Shown here: positions 8,057-17,505 of the stretch, piece by piece
Position numbering within the stretch: the first letter of the stretch is position 1
Layout: the number at the start of each line of letters is the position of its first letter
Origin: Streptomyces sp. TG1A-60
GTDB lineage: Bacteria; Actinomycetota; Actinomycetes; Streptomycetales; Streptomycetaceae
Reading direction: 5' to 3'
NCBI RefSeq assembly: GCF_037201975.1
Contig: NZ_CP147520.1
Span: 1,302,001 to 1,366,000, forward strand
DNA: 64,000 bases
Translations under genes and position numbers: made by a program
Notes under the pieces: model-generated
Databases searched by the model: none
What the model saw: only the letters and a program-made list of their open reading frames with translations
What the model was told of the DNA's origin: nothing

Positions 8057-10314
8057 AACGATCCGTGGAAGGTGCGACTGATCACGTCGAGCTGCTGCTC
8101 GCGCGTCAGGCGGACGAAGTTGACGGCGTACCCGGAGACCCGGACCGTCAACTCCGGGTACTTCTCCGGGTGCTCCATCGCGTCCTCCAGCGTCGCCCGG
8201 TCCAGAACGTTCACGTTCATGTGGAAGCCACCGGAGGCCATGTACCCGTCCAGGATTCCGACCAGATGGCCGGCGCGCTCGGCCGGGTCGTGCCCCAGTC
8301 CCTCGGGGGTGATCGTGGTCGTCAGCGAGATGCCGTCCCGGGCCTGCTCGTAGGGCAGCTTGGCCACCGACAGCGCGGAGGCGGCCACCCCGTGCCGGTC
8401 CCGCCCGTTCATCGGGTTGGCGCCGGGCGCGAAGGGCTCTCCGGCACGGCGGCCGTCAGGGGTGTTGCCCGTGTGCTTGCCGTACACCACATTCGAGGTG
8501 ATGGTCAGCACGGACTGCGTGTGCTCGGCGTTCCGGTAGGTCGGGTGGCGGCGGACCTTGGACATGAAGGACTTCACGAGGCCGACCGCGATGGAGTCGA
8601 CACGGTCATCGTTGTTGCCGTACGCCGGGAACTCGCCCTCGATCTCGTAGTCGACGGCCAGGCCCGTGGCGTCCCGGATCACCTTCACCCGGGCGTACTT
8701 GACGGCGGAGAGGCTGTCGGCGGCCACCGACAGCCCGGCGATTCCGCAGGCCATGTAGCGGTACACCGGGTGGTTGTGCAACGCCATCTCGATGCGCTCG
8801 TAGGCGTACTTGTCGTGCATGTAGTGGATGACGTTGAGCGTGTTGACGTACGTCTGCGCCAACCAGTCCAGCATGCGGTCGTACGCGGCCGAAAGCTCCT
8901 CGTACTCCAGGTACTCGCTGGTCAGGGCGGCGGCCTCGGGCGCGATCTGTTCGCCGGTCATCTCGTCCCGGCCGCCGTTGATCGCGTACAGCAGCGCCTT
9001 GGCCAGGTTGACCCGCGCGCCGAAGAACTGCATCTGCCGGCCCACCGCCATCGCGGAGACGCAGCAGGCGATCGCGGTGTCGTCGCCGGTGCGCGGGCGC
9101 ATCAGGTCGTCGGACTCGTACTGCACGGCGCTGGTCTCGATGGACACCTGAGCGCAGAACTCCTTGAACCCGGACGGCAGCCCGGACGACCACAGCACGG
9201 TCAGGTTGGGTTCCGGGGCCGGGCCGAGGTTGTAGAGCGTCTGCAGGAAGCGGAAAGACGTGCGGGTGACCAGCGTGCGCCCGTCGCCGCCGATACCGCC
9301 GATGGACTCCGTCACCCAGGTCGGGTCGCCGGAGAACAGCGCGTCGCACTCCGGGGTGCGCAGGAACCGCACGATCCGCAGCTTGATCACGAAATCGTCG
9401 ACCAGCTCCTGGGCCCGCGACTCGTCGAGGGTCCCCTCGTCGAGATCCCGCTGCACGTAGACGTCCAGGAACGTGGAGGTGCGGCCCAGCGACATCGCGG
9501 CGCCGTTCTGCTCCTTCACCGCCGCCAGGAAGCCGAAGTAGAGCCACTGCACCGCCTCGTGGGCAGTGGCGGCGGGGCGGGAGACGTCGCAGCCGTACGA
9601 GGCCGCCATCTCCGTCAGTTCACCCAACGCCCGTATCTGCTCGGCCAGTTCCTCACGGTCACGGATGACATCCGGACTCGAGGCCGACGCGTCCAGCAGC
9701 GCACGCTCAGCCCGCTTGGACTCGATGAGCCGCTCCGTGCCGTACAGCGCGACGCGCCGGTAGTCGCCGATGATCCGGCCACGGCCGTAGGCGTCCGGCA
9801 GACCCGTGATGATCCCGGCCTTGCGGGCAGCGCGCATCTCGGGGGTGTAGGCGTCGAAGACACCGTCGTTGTGGGTCTTGCGGTAGGTGCTGAAGACGCG
9901 CTTGACGAAGGGGTCGGCCTTGTAGCCGTACGCCTGCAGACTGTTCTCGACCATCCGCAGCCCGCCGTTGGGCATGATCGCCCGCCTCAGCGGAGCATCG
10001 GTCTGCAGGCCGACGATCAGCTCGCGGTCACGGTCGATGAAACCCGGCCGGTGCGAAGTGATGGTGGACGGGGTGCCCGGGTCGACGTCGAAGATTCCCT
10101 TTCGCCGCTCATCGGGAAAGTGAGCGGCGACCTTGCGCCAGACCGTGAGGGTGCGCTCGGTCGGGCCGACGAGGAACGCCGAGTCACCTTCGTAGGGCGT
10201 GTAGTTGGCCTGGATGAAGTCGCGTACGTCGATGTGGTCCCGCCAGCGCAAGCCGGCGAAGCCTCGCCATGCCTCGGTCGCCGTCCGGGCTCCAGCTGTC
10301 ACTGTTGCCGTCAT
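8053..10314 (-). CDS. pflB: Formate C-acetyltransferase (pyruvate formate-lyase)
   Basis: 753 aa. The catalytic cysteine pair is at Cys417-Cys418 ([12 protein letters not shown]) and the glycyl-radical site is Gly728 in RVSGYAVNF. Both match E. coli PflB in position and spacing, so the enzyme should be active when activated. Reaction: pyruvate + CoA to acetyl-CoA + formate, oxygen-sensitive. Finding it in an aerobic actinomycete next to universal stress proteins suggests use under oxygen limitation. Three palindromic boxes at 23-bp spacing lie 75-135 bp upstream. Confidence 0.97.
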   Translation of the reverse strand: MTATVTAGARTATEAWRGFAGLRWRDHIDVRDFIQANYTPYEGDSAFLVGPTERTLTVWRKVAAHFPDERRKGIFDVDPGTPSTITSHRPGFIDRDRELIVGLQTDAPLRRAIMPNGGLRMVENSLQAYGYKADPFVKRVFSTYRKTHNDGVFDAYTPEMRAARKAGIITGLPDAYGRGRIIGDYRRVALYGTERLIESKRAERALLDASASSPDVIRDREELAEQIRALGELTEMAASYGCDVSRPAATAHEAVQWLYFGFLAAVKEQNGAAMSLGRTSTFLDVYVQRDLDEGTLDESRAQELVDDFVIKLRIVRFLRTPECDALFSGDPTWVTESIGGIGGDGRTLVTRTSFRFLQTLYNLGPAPEPNLTVLWSSGLPSGFKEFCAQVSIETSAVQYESDDLMRPRTGDDTAIACCVSAMAVGRQMQFFGARVNLAKALLYAINGGRDEMTGEQIAPEAAALTSEYLEYEELSAAYDRMLDWLAQTYVNTLNVIHYMHDKYAYERIEMALHNHPVYRYMACGIAGLSVAADSLSAVKYARVKVIRDATGLAVDYEIEGEFPAYGNNDDRVDSIAVGLVKSFMSKVRRHPTYRNAEHTQSVLTITSNVVYGKHTGNTPDGRRAGEPFAPGANPMNGRDRHGVAASALSVAKLPYEQARDGISLTTTITPEGLGHDPAERAGHLVGILDGYMASGGFHMNVNVLDRATLEDAMEHPEKYPELTVRVSGYAVNFVRLTREQQLDVISRTFHGSL

Positions 10315-10387
10315 CGCCGGTCTCTCCCTCGCTCTGCGCGTGAACTTCTGCGCTTTCGATGCTCGTCGCCCGCGATGCCTGCGGGGA

Positions 10388-10447
10388 GGGCCTGTCGGCG
10401 TACCCGGGGCGCGCCATCGGTCCCTCGCCTGCCGGGCCGTTGGGCCC
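10388..10447. promoter_or_regulatory. Three phased DevR/OsdR-like palindromes upstream of pflB
   Basis: 10388-10401 (GGGCCTGTCGGCGT, 8 of 10), 10411-10424 (GCGCCATCGGTCCC, 9 of 10 if the DevR-type A/T variant is allowed) and 10434-10447 (GGGCCGTTGGGCCC, perfect), spaced 23 and 23 bp. They lie in the promoter region of pflBA. Confidence 0.6.
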
Positions 10448-10490
10448 GGTCAGGCCGAGCCGCATCGTCTGGCCACCGGCGCACGAACGA

Positions 10491-10526
10491 CCGGGGCACC
10501 CCCGCCGACGAGCGGAGGTGCCCCGG
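10491..10526. terminator. Hairpin terminator downstream of the DoxX gene
   Basis: Perfect 10-bp stem CCGGGGCACC / GGTGCCCCGG with a 16-base loop that itself contains CCGC/GCGG. It lies 20 bp beyond the DoxX stop on the minus strand. Confidence 0.75.
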
Positions 10527-10545
10527 TCCGACCCGCATGCGGCCA

Positions 10546-11169
10546 TCAGAGCAGCCAGCGGTTGCGGCTGACGAACGGCAGCCGCGCCCACGCCTTGCCC
10601 AGTCCCCAGGTGGCGCCGGCGCCCGCGACCGCCAGGGCGATCAGGACGATGGCGTAGATGAGGTGGTAGTCGGCGAACGGGTTGGTCGACATGCTCGCCG
10701 AGCCGTCGGAGAGGTGCTTGGCCGGCGGCCACTCCGCGATCCACATGAACGCCATCATCACGGTGCCGGCGACCGCGGCGAGCCGCAGACCGATGCCCGC
10801 GATCAGGGCGACGCCGATGCCGAGCAGGCCCAGCATGAACAGCCAGTCCGCCCAAGCGGCCCCGGCCCAGCCGTGGAAGGTGGACTCCATCGGGCCGACG
10901 GCGACACCGCCGAGGAAGCCCTTGGTGGGCGAGCCGCCGTCGATCCAGCCCTTGCCGGAGCCGGTCGCGTAACCGAAGCCGAAGGTCTTGTCCAGGAACG
11001 CCCACAGGAAGACGAACCCGGTCAGGAGACGGAGCCCTGCGAACACGTACGCCCGGGTCGCCGTCGCGGCGGCGGTCGTCGCGTCGGCGGAGGCGGGAGC
11101 CGTCCCCGCCCTGTGCCGGGACGGGAAGCGGAATCCCAGATGCCGGTGGGGGTGGTCGTGCACTGCCAT
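10546..11169 (-). CDS. DoxX-family membrane protein
   Basis: 207 aa from the ATG at 11169, which has AGGG at nine bases; the ATG at 11178 directly abuts that site and is less likely. A charged, His/Arg-rich N-terminus of about 40 residues is followed by four hydrophobic helices (LRLLTGFVFLWAFLD, LFMLGLLGIGVALIAGIGL, AGTVMMAFMWIAEW and LIYAIVLIALAVAGAGA). This is the DoxX/thiosulfate:quinone oxidoreductase large-subunit fold. Members link to quinone redox chemistry or stress resistance; the substrate here is unknown. A three-box array lies upstream. Confidence 0.82.
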   Translation of the reverse strand: MAVHDHPHRHLGFRFPSRHRAGTAPASADATTAAATATRAYVFAGLRLLTGFVFLWAFLDKTFGFGYATGSGKGWIDGGSPTKGFLGGVAVGPMESTFHGWAGAAWADWLFMLGLLGIGVALIAGIGLRLAAVAGTVMMAFMWIAEWPPAKHLSDGSASMSTNPFADYHLIYAIVLIALAVAGAGATWGLGKAWARLPFVSRNRWLL

Positions 11170-11261
11170 GATGCTCATCCCTTTCGAGGGGTACGACGCG
11201 CAGGATGTTGGGCGACTCTCCTTGCGCCTTCAATGTCCCGCGTCGTCGACGCCCGTCGGAG

Positions 11262-11319
11262 GGGCTGCAGGGCCCCGGACCGTGGGCCGAACGACCCCCT
11301 GTCCGGGGCCCATCGGCAT
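11262..11319. promoter_or_regulatory. Three phased DevR/OsdR-like palindromes upstream of the DoxX gene
   Basis: 11262-11275 (GGGCTGCAGGGCCC, 9 of 10), 11284-11297 (GGGCCGAACGACCC, 9 of 10) and 11306-11319 (GGGCCCATCGGCAT, 8 of 10), spaced exactly 22 and 22 bp, 93-150 bp upstream of the DoxX start. Confidence 0.55.
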
Positions 11320-11322
11320 CGG

Positions 11323-13710
11323 TCAGCCGTCCCAGGACCAGTCGGCGACCTCCGGCAGGTCGGTGCCGTGGACGCGGATCCACTCGTGGTGACGCAGCCG
11401 GGTGTCCTCCATCCGCTGTCGTACGGCCGCGGCGCGCACCGCCAGGCCGGGGACACGGTCGATGACGTCCATGACCAGCCGGTAGCGGTCGAGGTCGTTG
11501 CGGACGACCATGTCGAACGGTGTCGTCGTGGTGCCGATCTCCTTGTAGCCGCGCACGTGCAGGTTCTTGTGGCCGGTGCGGCGGTAGGCGAGGCGGTGGA
11601 TCAGCCAGGGGTAGCCGTGGTAGGCGAAGATGACCGGCTTGTCCGGCGTGAACAGGCCGTCGTACTCGAAGTCACTCATCCCGTGCGGGTGTTCCTCGGC
11701 GGGCAGCAGCCGGGCGATGTCGACCACGTTCACGACCCGCACCGTCAGCTCCGGCAGGTGGGTGCGCAGCAGCTGGGCGGCGGCCAGCACCTCCTGCGTG
11801 GGAACGTCACCGGCCGCCGCGAGCACCACGTCCGGCTCCCGCTCGCCGTTCTCCGTGCCGGCCCACTCCCAGATCCCGGCGCCCCGCGCGCAGTGGACCT
11901 TCGCCTGGTCCATGGTCAGCCAGTCGAAGCAGGGCTGCTTGCCGGCCACGATCACGTTGACGTAGTCGCGGCTGCGCAGCGCGTGATCCGCCACCGACAG
12001 GAGGGTGTTGGCGTCCGGCGGCAGGTAGACCCGTACGACCTCAGGGCTCTTGTTGAGGACGTGGTCGACGAAGCCGGGGTCCTGGTGGGAGAAGCCGTTG
12101 TGGTCCTGGCGCCAGACGTGCGAGGTCAGCAGGTAGTTGAGGGAGGCGATGGGGGCGCGCCAGGGCAGGTGGCGGGTGACGCGCAGCCACTTGATGTGCT
12201 GGTTGGCCATCGAGTCGACGATGTGCACGAAGGCTTCGTAGCAGGAGAACAGTCCGTGCCGGCCGGTCAGCAGATAGCCCTCCAGCCAGCCCTGGCAGGT
12301 GTGTTCGGAGAGGATCTCCATCACCCGGCCATGCCGGTCCAGGTGCTCGTCCACCGGAAGCGTCTGTGCCTGCCACGCCTTGCCGCTCGCGCCGAAGACG
12401 GCCTGGAGCCGATTGGAGGCGGTCTCGTCCGGGCCCACGATCCGGAAGTCACGGCTCCCGCGGGTGGCGTGCATGACGTGTTCCAGCACGTCGCCGAGAA
12501 CGCGGGTGGGCTCGTGCAGGGTCGCGCCGGGCTTGTCCACGGGGACGGCGTACCGCTCCAGCGAGGGCAAGGGGAGTTCGCGCAGCAGGAGCCCGCCGTT
12601 GGCGTGCGGGGTGGCGCCCAGGCGCCGGGATCCTTCGGGGACGCAGGCCAGCACCTGCTCGCGGGGGCCGCCGTGCTCGTCGAACAGTTCTTCGGGCTTG
12701 TAGGAGCGCAGCCATGTCTCCAGCTGCCGCAGGTGCTCCGGGTTGTCCCGTACGGCGGACAGCGGGACCTGGTGGGAGCGCCAGGTGCCCTCCACGGGGA
12801 GGCCGTCGACCTCGGCCGGGCCGGTCCAGCCCTTCGGGGTGCGCAGCACGATCACCGGCCAGCGGGGGCGCTCGGTGGCGCCGTCCTCGCGCGCGGCGCG
12901 CTGGAACGCGGCGATCCGGTCCAGCGCGTCGTCCATCGCGGCGGCCATCGCCCGGTGGACCGTCATCGGGTCGTCGCCGGTGACGTGGATCGGGACGTGG
13001 CCGTATCCCCGCAGCAGGGCGTCGAGTTCGGACTCGGGGAGCCGGGCCAGCACAGTCGGGTTGGCGATCTTGTAGCCGTTCAGGTGGAGGATCGGCAGCA
13101 CCGCCCCGTCGTGCACGGGGTCGAGGAACTTGTTGGAGTGCCAGGACGCGGCCAGTGGTCCGGTCTCCGCCTCGCCGTCGCCGATCACGCAGGCGACCAA
13201 CAGGTCCGGGTTGTCGAGGGCGGCCCCGTATGCGTGGGAGAGGGAGTAGCCGAGTTCACCGCCTTCGTGGATCGAGCCGGGCGTCTCGGGTGCGACGTGG
13301 CTCGGCACGCCGCCGGGAAAGGAGAACTGCCTGAACAGCCTCTCCATACCGGCCGCATCGCGCGAGACGTCGGGATACGTCTCGCTGTAGCTGCCCTCCA
13401 GCCAGGAGTTGGCGAGCACCGCGGGGCCGCCGTGGCCGGGGCCCCAAATGCACAGGGCGTCCTGGCCGCGGGCCTTGATGACGCGGTTGAGGTGGGTGTG
13501 CACCAGGTTCAACCCGGGCGAGGTACCCCAGTGGCCGAGCAGCCGCGGCTTGACGTGCTCGGCGCGCAGCGGCTCGGTCAGCAGGGGGTTCGCCATGAGG
13601 TAGATCTGGCCGACGGACAGGTAGTTCGCGGCGCGCCAGTGGGCGTCCAGCGTCCTCAGCTCGTCGTCGGTGAGCGGAGCGGACGCCTGCCGCGTGTCGA
13701 CGGACATCAT
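11323..13710 (-). CDS. xfp: Phosphoketolase (xylulose-5-phosphate / fructose-6-phosphate)
   Basis: 795 aa, the usual length for the family. ATG at 13710 (a second ATG follows directly) sits behind GGAAGGG. The thiamine-diphosphate motif [20 protein letters not shown] and the N-terminal [21 protein letters not shown] stretch are typical, as is [13 protein letters not shown] in the Pyr domain. It cleaves xylulose 5-phosphate or fructose 6-phosphate to acetyl phosphate, giving ATP through acetate kinase without respiration. That role fits the neighbouring pyruvate formate-lyase and stress genes. Confidence 0.97.
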   Translation of the reverse strand: MMSVDTRQASAPLTDDELRTLDAHWRAANYLSVGQIYLMANPLLTEPLRAEHVKPRLLGHWGTSPGLNLVHTHLNRVIKARGQDALCIWGPGHGGPAVLANSWLEGSYSETYPDVSRDAAGMERLFRQFSFPGGVPSHVAPETPGSIHEGGELGYSLSHAYGAALDNPDLLVACVIGDGEAETGPLAASWHSNKFLDPVHDGAVLPILHLNGYKIANPTVLARLPESELDALLRGYGHVPIHVTGDDPMTVHRAMAAAMDDALDRIAAFQRAAREDGATERPRWPVIVLRTPKGWTGPAEVDGLPVEGTWRSHQVPLSAVRDNPEHLRQLETWLRSYKPEELFDEHGGPREQVLACVPEGSRRLGATPHANGGLLLRELPLPSLERYAVPVDKPGATLHEPTRVLGDVLEHVMHATRGSRDFRIVGPDETASNRLQAVFGASGKAWQAQTLPVDEHLDRHGRVMEILSEHTCQGWLEGYLLTGRHGLFSCYEAFVHIVDSMANQHIKWLRVTRHLPWRAPIASLNYLLTSHVWRQDHNGFSHQDPGFVDHVLNKSPEVVRVYLPPDANTLLSVADHALRSRDYVNVIVAGKQPCFDWLTMDQAKVHCARGAGIWEWAGTENGEREPDVVLAAAGDVPTQEVLAAAQLLRTHLPELTVRVVNVVDIARLLPAEEHPHGMSDFEYDGLFTPDKPVIFAYHGYPWLIHRLAYRRTGHKNLHVRGYKEIGTTTTPFDMVVRNDLDRYRLVMDVIDRVPGLAVRAAAVRQRMEDTRLRHHEWIRVHGTDLPEVADWSWDG

Positions 13711-13796
13711 GGGGTCCCTTCCGGGTCGGGGTTCGGTCGGAGGTGCATGCGGGGTGGTACCTCCTCACCCTCCCCCCACCCGCCGGGTACCCGACA

Positions 13797-13810
13797 GGGC
13801 CGACCGGGCC
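13797..13810. promoter_or_regulatory. DevR/OsdR-like palindrome upstream of phosphoketolase
   Basis: GGGCCGACCGGGCC, 9 of 10 to GGGCC-N4-GGCCC, 87 bp upstream of the phosphoketolase ATG. No second phased copy was found. Confidence 0.4.
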
Positions 13811-13835
13811 ATCCGCTCTACCGGTGTGCTCGTCT

Positions 13836-14666
13836 TCAGGTCGTCGGCACCAGCACCACGGGGCAGTGGGAGTGGTGCAACAGGACATGCGCGACCGGGC
13901 CGAGCGGTGGACCGAGCCGGCCCACGCGCCGGCGCGTGCCGATGACCACCACGCCGGCCTCGCGGGTACCCGCCAGCAGGGCGTGGGTCGGGCCGGTGCG
14001 GACCGTGCGGCTGTCGACCTCGACCTCGGGGTACTCCTCCCGTAGTCGGGCGATGCCGAAGCGCGGCACGGCTTCTTCCGCCCGGTCGCTTTGGGCCTGG
14101 CGCTGCTGGCCGGGGCTCGTCGCGGCAACCAGCGAGGGCAGTTCGGGCGTGGTGTGCCGGTGCGTTGCGGAGTGCACGACGCGCAGCCGGGCCCCACGCC
14201 GGGATGCCTCCTGGAAGGCATAAGCGGCTGCGGCCTCATCGGCGTCGCTCTCCAGGCCGAGCAGCACCTCGCGTCCCTCGTCGCGAGGGTGATCCCCACG
14301 GGCGACCAGCAGCGGACCGTGCGCGTGCGCGGCCAGGCGCCAGCTCACCGAGCCGGCCAGCAGACCGGAGACACCGCCGAACCCCCGGGTCCCCACGACG
14401 GTGAGGACCGCGCCCTCGCTCTCCCCTGCCAGCACCCGCACAGCGCCGCCCTCCACGGCCCTGGTCTCCACCGGCAGACCGGGATGACGCTCGTGGACCC
14501 GCGAGGCGGCCGACGCCAGAACCGGCCCGGCCTCGTCGCGGTCGGCCACGGCGTACACGATGCGCAACGCGGCGCCGCGGCGCGCCGCCTCCTCTGCGGC
14601 CCAGTCCAAGGCCCGTACGGCGACCAGTGAACCGTCCACTCCAACGACCACATGGCGGTCAGTCAT
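13836..14666 (-). CDS. Universal stress protein, two UspA domains
   Basis: 276 aa. ATG at 14666 (MTDRHVVVGVDGS) follows AGGAAA. The first domain has the intact loop GTRGFGGVSGLLAGS. The second lacks the VDGS opening (VLLGLESDADE instead), and its loop is GTRRRVGRLGPPLGP, which departs from G-x2-G-x9-G, so only one ATP site may work. It ends CPVVLVPTT. It follows phosphoketolase in position but has its own upstream region with boxes at 14832-14868. Confidence 0.9.
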   Translation of the reverse strand: MTDRHVVVGVDGSLVAVRALDWAAEEAARRGAALRIVYAVADRDEAGPVLASAASRVHERHPGLPVETRAVEGGAVRVLAGESEGAVLTVVGTRGFGGVSGLLAGSVSWRLAAHAHGPLLVARGDHPRDEGREVLLGLESDADEAAAAYAFQEASRRGARLRVVHSATHRHTTPELPSLVAATSPGQQRQAQSDRAEEAVPRFGIARLREEYPEVEVDSRTVRTGPTHALLAGTREAGVVVIGTRRRVGRLGPPLGPVAHVLLHHSHCPVVLVPTT

Positions 14667-14831
14667 TTTCCTGTTCCCTTCTGTTCCGTGCTCGGGGTGT
14701 GCAGCCCCCAGGGGTGCCGAGGGCGGTGACAAGATCGACGCCGGTCGGCCGGACGTCGATCCCGCCGCGGCTCCACGGAGATGCTCGTCGTCCGCGGGCG
14801 TTGCGGGCAGAGGCCGACGGAACCCGTCGGC

Positions 14832-14868
14832 ACGCCGTACGGCCCCGTCCCGTCGGGCCGTACGGCCC
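14832..14868. promoter_or_regulatory. Pair of DevR/OsdR-like palindromes
   Basis: 14832-14845 (8 of 10) and 14855-14868 (GGGCCGTACGGCCC, perfect), 23 bp apart. They lie 166-200 bp upstream of the stress protein start at 14666 and just beyond the stop of the PNPOx-like gene, farther from the start than the other arrays. Confidence 0.45.
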
Positions 14869-14915
14869 CGGACCCGGCCCGGACGAAAAGAAGCGGGAAG
14901 ACGGAGGAAAGACCT

Positions 14916-15305
14916 TCAGGCAGTGAGGTCCACCCCGTACAGGGTGCGTCCACCGACGAGCTCACGGCCGGTGACCAGTTCGGACTCGATACGGACGAAG
15001 ACCTCCTGCGGCGCGGGCACCCAGGAGACCGGGCCGGTGCGGGCCAGACGTTCGTGTTCGGCCGGGTCGGTCACCACCGTGGCCGACCCGGTGACGACAA
15101 CGCTCCAGCCGGAATGCCGGGCCGCGTCGACCTCGTCCGCCTCAAAGGCGACCACCGCGCCGTCGATCGCGCGGACCAGTTCCGAGGCTGCGGAGGTGCG
15201 CAGCAGGACCGCGCCGTCGCCGTCCAGGCTGAAGTTGACCGGCAGCACGGCGGGCAGGGCGCGGCGCGTGAAGACGATACGGCCGATAGGCACCTTGGCG
15301 CGCAT
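14916..15305 (-). CDS. Pyridoxamine 5'-phosphate oxidase-like flavin protein
   Basis: 129 aa, ATG behind GGAGGA at ten bases. The sequence reads as one split-barrel domain: GRIVFTRRALPAVLPVNFSLDGDGAVLLRTS, then VVAFEADEVDAARHSGWSVVVTGSA, then the C-terminal strand VFVRIESELVTGREL. This small Streptomyces family is annotated as PNPOx-like and usually binds FMN or F420. The substrate is unknown. Similar proteins often sit beside universal stress proteins, as here. Confidence 0.85.
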   Translation of the reverse strand: MRAKVPIGRIVFTRRALPAVLPVNFSLDGDGAVLLRTSAASELVRAIDGAVVAFEADEVDAARHSGWSVVVTGSATVVTDPAEHERLARTGPVSWVPAPQEVFVRIESELVTGRELVGGRTLYGVDLTA

Positions 15306-15404
15306 GGCTTGCGTTCCTCCATGGGGGCCACGAGTACGGCCTTGACGGTGTCCAGCCGGGCGTCTTGCCGTTGACCTGGTAGGGCGGCCAAAGGCGTCCC
15401 AGGC

Positions 15405-15614
15405 TCAGCGATGGACCGGGATCCGATCAGATCGACGGGGTGCCTCGGTCGCCCGCACGACGGCCGACCGGCGACGGATGCGGCGCCGCTGTGCCCGCAG
15501 CGCCAGCGCGTCGAGCGCGGCGCTGAGCACAAAAGCGACCGCGGTGGAGATCATCAGGATGACGGCGAACAGCCTCCAGAACTCCGGTGTCAGAGACGTA
15601 CCCACAATGCACAC
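15405..15614 (-). CDS. Small single-helix membrane protein, unknown function
   Basis: 69 aa from GTG at 15614 (GAAGGGG immediately upstream; GTG at 15605 is an alternative). One hydrophobic helix, FWRLFAVILMISTAVAFVLSA, is followed by a strongly basic tail (about 12 Arg in the last 35 residues), so the tail should face the cytoplasm. Family not recognised. It is divergent from the cyclic-nucleotide-binding gene, with the four-box array between them. Confidence 0.55.
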   Translation of the reverse strand: MCIVGTSLTPEFWRLFAVILMISTAVAFVLSAALDALALRAQRRRIRRRSAVVRATEAPRRSDRIPVHR

Positions 15615-15694
15615 CCCCTTCTGCCGAGTGGTCTCTCGTCTTCATCGAACATCGAGGACCGTTTCGGCACAGGGTGCCGAAGGACCCGGACGTG

Positions 15695-15771
15695 GTGCCG
15701 GGTGGCCCGGCCATGGGGCCGGGTGGCCCGGCCATGGGGCCGGGTGGCCCGGCCATGGGGCCGGGTGGCCC
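15695..15771. promoter_or_regulatory. Four-copy phased array of DevR/OsdR-like palindromes
   Basis: Boxes at 15695-15708 (9 of 10), 15716-15729, 15737-15750 and 15758-15771 (all three GGGCCGGGTGGCCC, perfect), with a period of exactly 21 bp, about two helical turns. The 21-bp unit is repeated base for base through 15709-15771. It lies 71-147 bp upstream of the cNMP-binding gene (15842) and 81-157 bp upstream of the divergent small membrane protein. Cooperative binding by a dimeric response regulator is inferred. Confidence 0.7.
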
Positions 15772-15841
15772 ATCGCCCGGCACGGGGGCACGGGAGCACG
15801 CTGGAGGTGGCAGGTTCGTACGCCCTGACTGGAGGCACGTC

Positions 15842-16306
15842 ATGAACGCTCCCGCGACGGCCAGCATGCTGCAGGCACTGCCGGCCGAGCACCGCCATCG
15901 GCTGATGCACTTCGCCCGGGAGGTGTCGTTTCCGCAAGGCACCCGCCTCTTCGAGGAAGGCGCCAAGGCGGATCGGTTCTGGATCATCCGTACCGGCAAT
16001 GTCGCCCTCGACATGCGCGTGCCCGGCCGCCGCGCGGCCGTCATCGAGACCCTCGGGCACAACGAACTCATCGGCTGGTCCTGGCTGTTCGCCCCGCACA
16101 GCTGGCACCTGGGCGCCGAGGCGACCAGCCCGGTGCGCGCCTACGAGTTCGACGCCACCACGATCCGGTCGATGTGCAAGGACGACCCCGCGCTCGGCGC
16201 GAGCGTCGCCCAGTGGGTGGGCGGTGTCCTCGCCCACCGCCTGCGCTCGGCCCGCACCCGGCTGCTGGACCTGTACGCCCCCTACGGCAGCGGCAGCCTC
16301 CTGTGA
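15842..16306 (+). CDS. Stand-alone cyclic-nucleotide-binding domain protein (CRP-like, no HTH)
   Basis: 154 aa. ATG at 15842 follows GGAGG. A cupin-like cNMP domain covers about residues 10-120: FPQGTRLFEEGAKADRFWIIRTGNVALDM, then the phosphate-binding-cassette region LGHNELIGWSWLFAPHSWHLGAEATSPVRAYEFD. There is no C-terminal helix-turn-helix (the protein ends shortly after one helix), so it is not a transcription factor of the CRP type. It is followed 38 bp later by a CBS-BON protein, probably in one operon; a sensory or adaptor role is inferred. Confidence 0.85.
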   Translation: MNAPATASMLQALPAEHRHRLMHFAREVSFPQGTRLFEEGAKADRFWIIRTGNVALDMRVPGRRAAVIETLGHNELIGWSWLFAPHSWHLGAEATSPVRAYEFDATTIRSMCKDDPALGASVAQWVGGVLAHRLRSARTRLLDLYAPYGSGSLL

Positions 16307-16344
16307 CCGCGCCGAGTGGAAGCGACCGTCGCCAAGGACGCATC

Positions 16345-17049
16345 ATGCACGGCACCCCGCACATCGTCAGCGACGTGATGACCCACACTGTCGCCGCCAT
16401 CGGCCGTGCCGCCTCCTTCAAGGAGATCGTGCGGATGATGCAGGACTGGAAGGTCAGCGCCCTTCCCGTCCTGGAGGGCGAGGGCCGGGTTGTCGGGGTC
16501 GTCTCCGAGGCGGACCTGCTGCCCAAGGAGGAGTTCCGCGACAGTGACCCCGACCGGTACACCCAGCTGCGCCGCCTGTCCGACCTGGCGAAGGCCGGCG
16601 CTGTGACCGCCGGGGAGCTGATGACCTCTCCGGCCCTCACCGTCCACGCGAACGCAACGCTCGCCCAGGCCGCGCGGACCATGGCGCACGCGAAGGTCAA
16701 ACGGCTGCCCGTCGTCGACGACGTAGGCATGCTGCAGGGCATCGTCAGCCGCGCCGACCTGCTGAAGGTGTTCCTGCGCGAGGACGAGGAGATCGCGGAG
16801 GAGGTCCGCCGGGAGGTGGTGTCGTACCTCTTCCCCGCGTCGACGTCAGCCGCACTCGTGACGGTGCGGGACGGGGTCGTGACGCTCAGCGGCCGCATCC
16901 GGGACACGTCCCTGGTCCCCGTGGCGGCGCGTCTGATCCGGGCTGTTGAGGGGGTCGTGGACGTGGACTTCGACGTCTCCGAGCACGGCCGTTCCTCAAA
17001 GGCGACCCCTGACCAGTCGAGTCACAGCGAGGACGCCTCACCGTCGTGA
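16345..17049 (+). CDS. CBS-pair plus BON domain protein
   Basis: 234 aa. ATG at 16345 follows AAGGA. CBS1 is about residues 8-65 (VSDVMTHTVAAI, then VSALPVLEGEGRVVGVVSEADLL), CBS2 about 90-145 (AGELMTSPALTV, then VKRLPVVDDVGMLQGIVSRADLL) and the BON domain about 160-220 (ALVTVRDGVVTLSGRI). It is paralogous to 5343-6074. It shares a transcript with the cNMP-binding gene, under the four-box array. Ligand-dependent sensing of energy charge is the usual interpretation. Confidence 0.88.
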   Translation: MHGTPHIVSDVMTHTVAAIGRAASFKEIVRMMQDWKVSALPVLEGEGRVVGVVSEADLLPKEEFRDSDPDRYTQLRRLSDLAKAGAVTAGELMTSPALTVHANATLAQAARTMAHAKVKRLPVVDDVGMLQGIVSRADLLKVFLREDEEIAEEVRREVVSYLFPASTSAALVTVRDGVVTLSGRIRDTSLVPVAARLIRAVEGVVDVDFDVSEHGRSSKATPDQSSHSEDASPS

Positions 17050-17059
17050 ATCGCCCCGA

Positions 17060-17485
17060 GTGAACGTTGCAACATCGCGGCGAAGACCTGGCGGCGCTGC
17101 GTACGTCCCCGTCGAGCGCGCACCGTCCCTGCGGCGACCATGGCCGCGTTGCTGCCTCAGGAGCTGAGGGCCGCCAGGGCGTACGCCGGCTCCTCGAACA
17201 CACGTCGGCTGTCACCTTCAGGTCGGGGTGCCGGGCACGTGCCCGCTGAGCAGCGGCGCCGGCGACGTCCTGGGCCAACGGCAGCGCGATCGGCTCCCGA
17301 GGTCCCGGGCGAGCGCGGCACCCTCGTACCGCTCCCACAGGCCGGCGTACACCACCCGCAACGCACCCCGCGCAGCACGGCCTCGTCGGCCGCCCAGTCG
17401 ACGGCACGCAAGCTCGGCTCGGAACCGTCCACGCCCACGACCAAGGGCCCGCTGAGGGTCGTTCCACCGCTGCGTTCGTGATCTC
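17060..17485 (-). pseudogene. Decayed universal stress protein, several frameshifts
   Basis: Pieces of one UspA domain occur in order but in changing frames: LVVGVDGSEPSLRAVDWAADEAVLRG, then ALRVVYAGLWERYEGAALARDL, then ALPLAQDVAGAAAQRARARHP, then VFEEPAYALAALSS. At least four single-base shifts are needed to join them. The ATP-binding loop is degenerate and the second domain is missing. A ribosome site AAGGAG and a GTG remain at the 5' end. It lies just downstream of the intact stress protein at 17506-18450. Confidence 0.8.
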
Positions 17486-17505
17486 CACTCCTTCAGGGGG
17501 TGCGT

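Noticed and set aside
8065..14223. 2052-codon open frame on the plus strand
   Set aside because: It is the antisense shadow of pflB, DoxX and phosphoketolase. Those genes carry catalytic motifs and ribosome sites, while this frame is low-complexity with no domain.
15695..15771. CRISPR or simple minisatellite interpretation of the 21-bp repeats
   Set aside because: There are no unique spacers and no cas genes, and the unit matches a palindrome found singly or phased at other promoters, so an operator array explains it better.
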